Source of the DNA: SLFT01 sp964493075
GTDB taxonomy: Bacteria; Hydrogenedentota; Hydrogenedentia; Hydrogenedentales; CAITNO01
Assembly: GCA_964493075.1 (NCBI GenBank)
Contig: CAZBNU010000267.1
Span: 1-5,047 of the forward strand
DNA: 5,047 bases
Direction of reading: 5' to 3'
A program made the translations under genes and the position numbers. The notes below the pieces were generated by a model. It made no database searches. It saw nothing but the letters and a program-made list of their open reading frames with translations, and was not told where the DNA came from. The first letter of the stretch is position 1. The number at the start of each line of letters is the position of its first letter. Positions 1 through 4,346 of this stretch are shown here, piece by piece.

Positions 1-117
1 GTTTTTATCGAAATTCCACTGGGTTTACAACATTGCGTGGGCAACTATGATTTGTACCTGTGTATCATCATAAATAGTATCAATATGGCTTGCGACCAAA
101 ATCGCTTTAGAGTATAA
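1..117 (+). CDS. Possible 3' end of a hypothetical gene, cut by the window edge
   Basis: Reading from base 1 in frame 1, 38 codons are open before a TAA at 115-117. The stop lies just before the hairpin at 122-157, as expected for a gene converging on the ndk cluster. The peptide (start VFIEIPLGLQHC, end NRFRV) matches no family I recognise. A 38-codon open stretch is not rare by chance, and the opposite strand is also open over much of this AT-rich segment, so this is a weak call. If it is not coding, the segment is plain intergenic DNA with nothing else recognisable. Confidence 0.22.
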   Translation, partial: VFIEIPLGLQHCVGNYDLYLCIIINSINMACDQNRFRV

Positions 118-157
118 CAAAAACCGGGAATCCAGAGGCGTCTCTGAATTCCCGGTT
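118..157 (-). terminator. Intrinsic terminator of the ndk-bS22-like-DUF1844 cluster
   Basis: Bases 122-131 and 148-157 form a perfect 10-bp stem (AACCGGGAAT with ATTCCCGGTT). One mismatch (132/147) is followed by five more pairs (133-137 with 142-146) and a 4-base loop. On the minus strand the stem is followed at once by five or more T residues and then an AT-rich stretch. It starts 18 bases past the DUF1844 stop codon. The plus strand lacks a T tract after the stem, so it is mainly a minus-strand terminator. It could still slow transcription arriving from the left. Confidence 0.88.
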
Positions 158-175
158 ACCAACTATGGTCCAAAA

Positions 176-679
176 CTATTGGGGCATTCCTCGCAGGTTA
201 GCGGGGTCAATGCCCGCCTGCTGCATGGCCTGCGCCTGCGCCTGTTGCACCCGCGCCGCAAAAAGGCGCTGGAGTTCCGCGATGGTTTCGTGGAGTATGG
301 CGGCCTCGTCAGCGCTCAGGTTACCTTGCGTCTTGTCGCGCAACATTACGACGATGTCAATGGCTTCCTTGGCCTGTTCCAAGTTGACCGTTACCGGCCC
401 CTGTCCCTGTCCACCAAGTAGGCCAAGACAATACATGGCCTGGGTGGCCATCATGTTGACCAATCCCTCAAACAAGGGGTTCACCTCGGCATTCGGGGCA
501 TCAGCCTCCTGTGTTTCGGGGGCACCTTCAGGCGCTGAGGACGCAACCGGTTGCGAAGGCGCCTCACCCTGCTTGGGCGCAGATGCACCTTCATCTTTCA
601 GGCGCGCCTCCTCCTTTTCGCGTTGGATGCGTGCCTTCCAGTCTTCGTCCACAACTTTCCTGGTCTTAATTTCCGACAT
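176..679 (-). CDS. DUF1844 domain-containing protein
   Basis: A 167-residue cytoplasmic protein of unknown function. Residues 1-30 are highly charged (KTRKVVDEDWKARIQREKEE) and look helical. Residues 31-65 are a low-complexity Ala/Pro/Glu/Gln linker. The DUF1844 domain spans about 67-143. It opens with a hydrophobic helix (NPLFEGLVNMMATQAMYCLG) and has the family-typical segment of an acidic/Ala helix with ID, then a Leu followed by KT.GNLS..E (ID at about 108-109, KTQGNLSADE at 116-125). The tail is Gln/Ala rich. The start ATG has a good Shine-Dalgarno (AGAGGTG, 7 bases upstream). It is the last gene of the cluster, 99 bases after the small basic protein, with a terminator just beyond. No enzymatic motif, signal peptide or clear membrane span is visible. 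The family assignment is by recognition; the function is not known. Confidence 0.88.
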   Translation of the reverse strand: MSEIKTRKVVDEDWKARIQREKEEARLKDEGASAPKQGEAPSQPVASSAPEGAPETQEADAPNAEVNPLFEGLVNMMATQAMYCLGLLGGQGQGPVTVNLEQAKEAIDIVVMLRDKTQGNLSADEAAILHETIAELQRLFAARVQQAQAQAMQQAGIDPANLRGMPQ

Positions 680-704
680 GACGGTTCACCTCTGTTTGTC
701 GAAC

Positions 705-726
705 TGCGGCCTGCATACAGGCCGCA
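705..726 (-). promoter_or_regulatory. Hairpin in the leader of the DUF1844 gene
   Basis: Bases 705-713 and 718-726 form a perfect 9-bp GC-rich stem (TGCGGCCTG with CAGGCCGCA) around a 4-base loop. It lies 25 bases upstream of the DUF1844 start codon, between that gene and the small basic protein gene. No T tract follows on either strand, so it is unlikely to be an ordinary intrinsic terminator. An RNA processing or stability element within the operon message, or a protein-binding palindrome, are possible readings. Confidence 0.5.
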
Positions 727-778
727 CATCAATGTCCGCCATACAGACCGATGACGGACGCGTCACGCAAGCCCGGAA

Positions 779-868
779 TTATTTGTTCTTGTGGCGATCC
801 TGCCTTGAACGTTTTTTCCGTTTGTGCTTGTTAATTTTCGTCTTGCGAACTTTTCTACCACCAGCCAC
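779..868 (-). CDS. 29-residue basic protein, bS22/mS38 (AURKAIP1/COX24)-like
   Basis: GTG-started gene of 29 codons plus TAA. It has a textbook Shine-Dalgarno (AGGAGG, 877-882) 8 bases upstream and an in-frame TAG two codons before the GTG, which fixes the start. Fifteen of 29 residues are Lys or Arg, with two His and one acidic residue. The core RKTKINKHKRKKR fits the pattern of the AURKAIP1/COX24 family, which includes mitochondrial ribosomal protein mS38 and mycobacterial bS22. In those ribosomes the peptide threads into small-subunit rRNA. A ribosome-associated role here is inferred from that resemblance and composition. It sits 53 bases after ndk and 99 before DUF1844, all on the same strand, and is probably co-transcribed. 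Automatic gene callers would readily miss it because of its length. Confidence 0.78.
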   Translation of the reverse strand: MAGGRKVRKTKINKHKRKKRSRQDRHKNK

Positions 869-921
869 GGGCTAATCCTCCTGGTTGCTGTGATTACACT
901 ATAAATTTCACCTGTGAGTGC

Positions 922-1368
922 CTAGCGCAGCCATGCGGCAACGGGCAACTCATAAGTCACTATTTCGTCTTCGTCAAAATACAACGCGATTTCACGCGCC
1001 GCCGTCTCCACGGAATCAGACGCATGAATCAGGTTTTTCTGATTGCTCAGGCCTAAATCACCGCGAATCGTGCCGACTGCTGCGTCAAGGCAATTCGTGG
1101 CGCCGTTCATCTTGCGCACCTGCGCCACGGCGTCCTTGCCTTCCAGCACCATCTGCACTGTGGGACCGGACGTGATAAAGGCCACCAGTTCTTCAAAGAA
1201 CGACTTGCCCTGGTGTTCGCCGTAATGCTTGTGTGCCTGTTCCACAGACAACTGCTGCATCTTCAGGGCGACCAGTTTCAGGCCACGCCGTTCAAAACGG
1301 TGGAGGCATTCGCCCACAAGACCGCGACCGACGCCATCCGGCTTCACCATTACAAAAGTGCGTTCCAT
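922..1368 (-). CDS. ndk: Nucleoside diphosphate kinase
   Basis: Transfers the gamma phosphate of ATP to nucleoside diphosphates through a phospho-histidine intermediate, balancing cytoplasmic NTP and dNTP pools. The 148-residue product is of normal family length. It starts MERTFVMVKPDG with the conserved Lys9. HYGEH lies at 48-52, with the stacking Phe nearby. Arg85 and Thr91 lie in VRKMNGATN, Arg102 in GTIRGDLG, and the catalytic His115 in KNLIHASDS with Asn112. All expected active-site residues are present. I chose the ATG at 1368 because the family begins there and AAGGA lies 9 bases upstream. A longer TTG-started frame to 1413 adds 15 residues unlike the family. It is first in a minus-strand cluster with the small basic protein and the DUF1844 gene. 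A promoter about 130 bases upstream is likely. Confidence 0.98.
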   Translation of the reverse strand: MERTFVMVKPDGVGRGLVGECLHRFERRGLKLVALKMQQLSVEQAHKHYGEHQGKSFFEELVAFITSGPTVQMVLEGKDAVAQVRKMNGATNCLDAAVGTIRGDLGLSNQKNLIHASDSVETAAREIALYFDEDEIVTYELPVAAWLR

Positions 1369-1505
1369 GCTAAATAATCCTTCCGCTTGCGCTACGCCCC
1401 GCCGATATTCCAACTCGTAATGACACTACCCTACCCAAAACGAAACAACTATCGGGAGGATAAGAATCTGTGCGAAAAGGCTGCGACGCCGCAAAGTGGA
1501 CTGTA

Positions 1506-1535
1506 AGAATAGCAAATTTCCCGCCCACAGTGCAA
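1506..1535 (-). promoter_or_regulatory. Putative extended -10 promoter for the ndk cluster
   Basis: On the minus strand a TTGCAC box (1530-1535) is separated by 18 bases from TATTCT (1506-1511), which is directly preceded by TGC, the extended -10 signature. The start of transcription would fall near 1499, giving a leader of about 130 bases before ndk. The boxes match the sigma-70 consensus only moderately. The 1369-1619 gap contains no gene and must hold both this promoter and that of the divergent tRNA. Confidence 0.45.
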
Positions 1536-1566
1536 TGTTTTTTTGCCCGCGCGACGATTCGCTGAT

Positions 1567-1596
1567 TTGCAACAGATCAGCCAAAAAGGCTATACT
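1567..1596 (+). promoter_or_regulatory. Putative sigma-70-type promoter of tRNA-His
   Basis: TTGCAA (1567-1572) and TATACT (1591-1596) are 18 bases apart, matching four and five of six consensus positions. Transcription would begin near 1602-1604, leaving a 5' leader of about 17 bases before the tRNA. It points away from the ndk promoter 31 bases to the left, so the two form a compact divergent pair. Confidence 0.65.
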
Positions 1597-1619
1597 CTAC
1601 GTCGCGAGGTTCTTCAGGT

Positions 1620-1696
1620 GCCGGGGTAGCTCAGTTGGTTAGAGCGCTGGATTGTGGATCCAGAGGTCTTGGGTTCGACCCCCAACCCCGGTACCA
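1620..1696 (+). tRNA. tRNA-His (anticodon GTG), A73, CCA encoded
   Basis: A full cloverleaf of 77 bases including an encoded CCA (1694-1696). The acceptor strands GCCGGGG and CCCCGGT pair with a G1:U72 wobble. The D stem is GCTC/GAGC. The anticodon stem CTGGA/TCCAG encloses loop TTGTGGA with anticodon GTG. The variable loop has five bases, and the T stem is TTGGG/CCCAA with loop TTCGACC. Position 73 is A and the base before G1 is T. The G-1:C73 pair that marks histidine tRNAs in most bacteria is therefore absent, a state best known from Alphaproteobacteria with a divergent HisRS. Leader bases 1617-1619 (GGT) are complementary to A73-C74-C75. The gene stands alone and converges with the glycoside hydrolase gene, whose end is 18 bases away. 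Confidence 0.97.
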
Positions 1697-1716
1697 TTTT
1701 TTATTCACACCTTTTT
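1697..1716 (+). terminator. T-rich tract ending the tRNA-His transcript
   Basis: Six T residues (1697-1702) directly follow the encoded CCA, and a second run of five follows at 1712-1716, overlapping the stop codon of the convergent gene. There is no separate hairpin; the tRNA T arm and acceptor would serve as the structured element. This is a plausible but weak terminator. The T runs read as A runs on the other strand, so they do not serve the hydrolase gene. Confidence 0.35.
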
Positions 1717-3376
1717 ATTCCTCGGACAAGAGCTGCAGTATCTCTTTCCTGATTTCACGGAACGCCTTGATGTCCGTGTTGTATTTGTCGAAATCCAGCA
1801 CCAGCTTTGCAGCCAAATTCCATGCTTGTTCATTGTTCTTTTCCGACAACATGCTCAGCAGTTCGTAATCCACCACGCCGTCGCGCATGGCGGCGAAGCG
1901 GATGGAAGCAAGGGGCCCGTTCTTGCCGGGATAGACAACCCACGGATCGCCCGCGGGCAGGTAAGGCGGACCACCGTGTGGACGGGTCGTATGGGTCGTG
2001 GGATCGTCGCCCGTCCAGTGATTGTAACCCCAGTGCAGGTACCCCGTGGCGCCGTATTTGAAATTGATCCAGTGCAGCAGGCGCGTCTTAATCAGGGGTT
2101 GTTCAATGAAGCGATTCGCATATTCGCCCTGGGGGAACACGCAGGTGTAAAACCAGATTTCGTCGCCCGCTTTCTGCCGTTCCTGATAATGTTCAAAATT
2201 CTCATGGAAGTAATTCAACTGGGGCACCCACACGTCAATGGAGCCGGTGAGGTCTTTGGAGTGGGTCGCTTCGATGATGCGCAGTTCGGGTGCATAGGTA
2301 CGCGCCAACGCGGCAAGGGCTTTGTACGTTTCAAAATTTGATGAGGTTGGTTCATCCGCCAGATGCTGCATGTAGATATCCAGCCAGCCTTTCTCTTTCA
2401 GATGCGCCACCAGCGCCGGGAAAAAACTGCTGTAGAAATTGCGGGCCTCCTCGGAGTCGGGGTTCACCCGTTCTGACACCACCTTGCCATCACGAACCAG
2501 ACGCACCGTAGCGCCGAAATCGGATTCCCAGCCGCCCATGCGCCCGCCGATATGGCCGCCTTCGATCCTGCCGATGCACCCTTCCTCGATAAAAATCTGC
2601 ACCCAACGATCGAACCGGCTGAAATCAAAGGTCAATGCACCGGAAGCATCCACCGTGTAGTTGGCAAGGTTCAGCGGCGAAATAAGCGCGACATTCTGCC
2701 GGTACTCCGCCATGTTGCGCGCAAAACGGCGCAGCAGTGCATAGTATTCTTCCGATTCCGGTTCGGGCGCAATGTCCATGTGTTTCCAGTTCATGCTGAA
2801 CCAGTTCGTCACCCACAGGCGCGTCTTTTCGATGGTCACAGGATACACATAGACCTTCAGCGGCACCACCGTTTTTATTTTGTCATCGCCGGTGACGGAT
2901 GCCGTCGCCACATACACCCCCGGTGCGGCATCCACAGGAATTGTCAGGGAAACCCAGAACGGCTGCGCTGTGTCCGCCGCCAGGGAAATCTGTTCGTCCT
3001 CCAACAGCACATCGGGATACTCAAAGGGCGGCTTGCGTAGTTGATCCGCCGAGGGGCGCTGTGTCGGTCGGTCCACATTCACATAGCCCACGAAACGGGT
3101 TTCCGTACACTGCAGGGTGTGTTTACCGCCTTCGTGGACAAAGGGCGACACCTCGACACGCAACGCATCCAGTGCAGACGAACCACGCGCCACAAATTGA
3201 AAGTCCACCGTCTCCCCACGCGCCGCATGGGCGATCGCCGCTGTGCCATCCACCGGCATAGCATCCCGGAACACCTTCTCCAGCGGGTCCACCGCCCACA
3301 CCTCCAGCGTTTCCGCCGCCGCAGCAACCATCCCGCAGCACAACACCAGCGCAACCAGCATAATCTGCCACTGCAT
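1715..3376 (-). CDS. Secreted GH123-like glycoside hydrolase with DUF4091 C-terminal region
   Basis: A 553-residue protein with an N-terminal signal peptide. Residues 5-21 are hydrophobic and end in four Ala, so cleavage before Glu22 is likely; there is no lipobox. Residues 22-180 look like a beta-sandwich module (alternating strands, PFWVSLTIPVDAAPGVY at 139-155). A TIM-barrel-like region follows, with WVTNWFSMNW at 188-197 and HLADEP at 338-343. Its Asp341-Glu342 pair matches the Asp-Glu pair that GH123 beta-N-acetylgalactosaminidases use for substrate-assisted catalysis. The C-terminal part has GYLHWGYNHW (445-454) and RDGVVDYELL (498-507), hallmarks of DUF4091. Length and order fit GH123. 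The substrate (terminal N-acetylhexosamine on a glycan) is inferred and uncertain. AAGGG lies 7 bases before the ATG. The signal peptide lacks the usual Lys or Arg near its start. No transporter or regulator is adjacent. No clear terminator follows the stop codon on this strand. Confidence 0.85.
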   Translation of the reverse strand: MQWQIMLVALVLCCGMVAAAAETLEVWAVDPLEKVFRDAMPVDGTAAIAHAARGETVDFQFVARGSSALDALRVEVSPFVHEGGKHTLQCTETRFVGYVNVDRPTQRPSADQLRKPPFEYPDVLLEDEQISLAADTAQPFWVSLTIPVDAAPGVYVATASVTGDDKIKTVVPLKVYVYPVTIEKTRLWVTNWFSMNWKHMDIAPEPESEEYYALLRRFARNMAEYRQNVALISPLNLANYTVDASGALTFDFSRFDRWVQIFIEEGCIGRIEGGHIGGRMGGWESDFGATVRLVRDGKVVSERVNPDSEEARNFYSSFFPALVAHLKEKGWLDIYMQHLADEPTSSNFETYKALAALARTYAPELRIIEATHSKDLTGSIDVWVPQLNYFHENFEHYQERQKAGDEIWFYTCVFPQGEYANRFIEQPLIKTRLLHWINFKYGATGYLHWGYNHWTGDDPTTHTTRPHGGPPYLPAGDPWVVYPGKNGPLASIRFAAMRDGVVDYELLSMLSEKNNEQAWNLAAKLVLDFDKYNTDIKAFREIRKEILQLLSEE

Positions 3377-3422
3377 AATCCTACCCTTTCGTTTTGCCCC
3401 GTGCTTAGTTTCTCAAAACAAC

Positions 3423-3453
3423 ATGATACGCCATTTATTGAAATGTAATCCAA
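3423..3453 (-). promoter_or_regulatory. Weak candidate promoter for the glycoside hydrolase gene
   Basis: On the minus strand TTGGAT (3448-3453) is followed after 19 bases by TATCAT (3423-3428), a five-of-six match to the -10 consensus. The spacer is longer than ideal. The leader before the ATG at 3376 would be about 40 bases. The 3377-3511 gap must hold promoters for both divergent genes. Confidence 0.3.
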
Positions 3454-3466
3454 AATCATTTGATTT
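3453..3466. repeat. Inverted repeat AAATCA-TT-TGATTT, operator candidate
   Basis: Two 6-base arms separated by TT form a perfect dyad in the divergent intergenic region. It overlaps the proposed -35 box of the toxin gene (3460-3465) and touches that of the hydrolase gene. Such placement would suit a repressor site. The binding protein is unknown, and in an AT-rich region a short dyad can arise by chance. Confidence 0.4.
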
Positions 3467-3489
3467 AACCTGTCAGGGTTGCATAGGAT
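3460..3489 (+). promoter_or_regulatory. Weak candidate promoter for the toxin/antitoxin-like pair
   Basis: TTGATT (3460-3465) and TAGGAT (3484-3489) are 18 bases apart, each matching four of six consensus positions. The -10 box overlaps the left arm of the 3487-3510 inverted repeat, and the -35 box lies within the 3453-3466 dyad. Confidence 0.33.
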
Positions 3490-3510
3490 TACTTAATCGA
3501 AGGAGTAATC
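3487..3510 (+). promoter_or_regulatory. Inverted repeat around the toxin Shine-Dalgarno
   Basis: GATTACT (3487-3493) and AGTAATC (3504-3510) form a perfect 7-bp stem with a 10-base loop, one base before the toxin ATG. In RNA a G:U pair (3486/3511) can extend it. The Shine-Dalgarno AAGGAG (3500-3505) lies partly in the loop and partly in the stem. A folded message would hinder ribosome binding; alternatively the dyad is a DNA operator just downstream of the proposed -10. If transcription begins inside the left arm, only the operator reading holds. Confidence 0.5.
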
Positions 3511-3511
3511 T

Positions 3512-4084
3512 ATGCCTGAGTGTTATATTATTGCGGGTCCCAACGGTGCAGGGAAAACAACTTTTGCCCGTGAGTTCCTACCCAAGTTTATGGACTGCAC
3601 CCTATTCATCAACCCTGATTTGATCGCGGCGGGTCTTTCACCATTTGATGTTGACCGTGCCATGTTAAAAGCTGGACGCCTTGTGCTTGAGGAGATTTCC
3701 AACTGTATACGAAAACAAGAGACTTTCGCATTTGAGACAACCCTTGCCGGACGATCCTATGCGCGAATAATTGACCTTTTACATGAGCAAGGCTATCAGG
3801 TAAATATGTTCTATTTGTGGATACCATCTCCTGACTTATCCGTGAAACGAATCCAGCAGCGGGTCAAGGAAGGCGGGCATAATGTACCGGAGGAAGATGC
3901 CCGGAGACGATTTCATCGGTCGTTTTGGAACCTTTTTAATCTCTATCGAAAACGAATTGATATTCTCTATTTCATAGACAATTCAAAAGCCTTTCCAAAA
4001 CTCATATTTTTAGATAATCACAATAAAATCATCGTGTACGAAAAAGAACTATATGATTGCTTATTAGATGGAGAAAGCAGATGA
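3512..4084 (+). CDS. Zeta-toxin-like P-loop kinase
   Basis: A 190-residue cytoplasmic protein of the zeta toxin/AAA_33 kinase type. The P-loop GPNGAGKT is at 9-16, directly after the first beta strand. NPD follows at 34-36, where zeta toxins carry the aspartate that contacts substrate. FETT is at 74-77. The lid-like segment RVKEGGHNVPEEDARRRF (117-134) supplies conserved basic residues. Zeta toxins phosphorylate UDP-N-acetylglucosamine and block cell wall synthesis. Whether this compact subgroup does so, or acts on another small molecule or nucleotide, is not shown by sequence. The ATG has a strong AAGGAG 6 bases upstream. The next gene overlaps by 4 bases (ATGA), implying translational coupling. 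Base composition is clearly more AT-rich than the hydrolase gene, which suggests horizontal acquisition. No epsilon-like antitoxin precedes it. Confidence 0.87.
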   Translation: MPECYIIAGPNGAGKTTFAREFLPKFMDCTLFINPDLIAAGLSPFDVDRAMLKAGRLVLEEISNCIRKQETFAFETTLAGRSYARIIDLLHEQGYQVNMFYLWIPSPDLSVKRIQQRVKEGGHNVPEEDARRRFHRSFWNLFNLYRKRIDILYFIDNSKAFPKLIFLDNHNKIIVYEKELYDCLLDGESR

Positions 4085-4314
4085 ATACCTCTCCAGTTTA
4101 TGAACTTACCCTTACAGAGAAAGTGATGAGGGCGATGGAAAATGCCGTTGCCAAGGTTGTAGAAGAGCATCGCCGTAGCGGCGAACCGATGGCGGTTTGG
4201 CGGGACGGTAAGGTTATTCTGGAAATCCCAGAGCCTGTTGACACACTGCGGGAAGGAGAAAGTAATTACAGTATGGACAAAGACGGCACGGACAACACGG
4301 ATATAAAAACGTAA
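4081..4314 (+). CDS. Small protein coupled to the zeta-like kinase; candidate antitoxin
   Basis: 77 residues, starting at the ATG that overlaps the toxin stop codon (ATGA), with GGAG 7 bases upstream. An in-frame ATG at 4057 lies inside the toxin gene and is less likely. Residues 8-31 form an amphipathic helix rich in Glu, Lys, Ala and Val. A short beta-like segment with MAVWRDGKVILEIP at 37-50 follows. The last 25 or so residues are polar and low in complexity. Small proteins with a helix followed by a W-[KR]-D-G-K-V segment are, from memory, often found just downstream of such compact zeta-like kinases, so an antitoxin or partner role is likely but inferred from context. It is not recognisably epsilon or PezA, and no DNA-binding helix-turn-helix is evident. 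Confidence 0.78.
   Translation: MNTSPVYELTLTEKVMRAMENAVAKVVEEHRRSGEPMAVWRDGKVILEIPEPVDTLREGESNYSMDKDGTDNTDIKT
4273..4302 (+). repeat. Degenerate CGGAC-type short repeat in the 3' end of the small gene
   Basis: Four degenerate copies of a [T/C]GG[A/C][C/T] unit lie within 30 bases (TGGAC, CGGCA, CGGAC, CGGAT), spaced about 5 to 10 bases. They encode the Asp/Thr/Asn-rich tail of the small protein and fall just before its stop codon. The tail may have been added by run-in to a repeat tract. The repeat is short and imperfect. Confidence 0.3.
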
Positions 4315-4346
4315 AAACAATACATGTACTCAACTTCTCATAAATA

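Noticed and set aside
165..875. 236-codon plus-strand frame opposite DUF1844
   Set aside because: Antisense to two well-supported minus-strand genes with good ribosome binding sites. Its translation is Cys/Ser/Arg-rich and resembles no family.
898..926. Separate promoter for the small basic protein (TATAGT at 898-903, minus strand)
   Set aside because: The -10-like box is good, but no acceptable -35 lies at normal spacing. Co-transcription with ndk explains expression.
1369..1413. N-terminal extension of ndk from a TTG
   Set aside because: Family members begin at MERTF, and AAGGA lies at the right distance before ATG 1368. The extension does not resemble the family.
1652..2341. 229-codon plus-strand frame starting within the tRNA
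   Set aside because: Antisense to the C-terminal part of the glycoside hydrolase, where recognisable DUF4091 motifs fix the coding strand. It also begins inside the tRNA gene.
2552..3040. 162-codon plus-strand frame
   Set aside because: Shadow of the hydrolase gene, His/Arg-rich, with no start signal.
4321..4328. 8-base palindrome TACATGTA before the methyltransferase, as a control-protein site
   Set aside because: Too short and single. Controller sites usually come as paired dyads, and no controller gene is visible.
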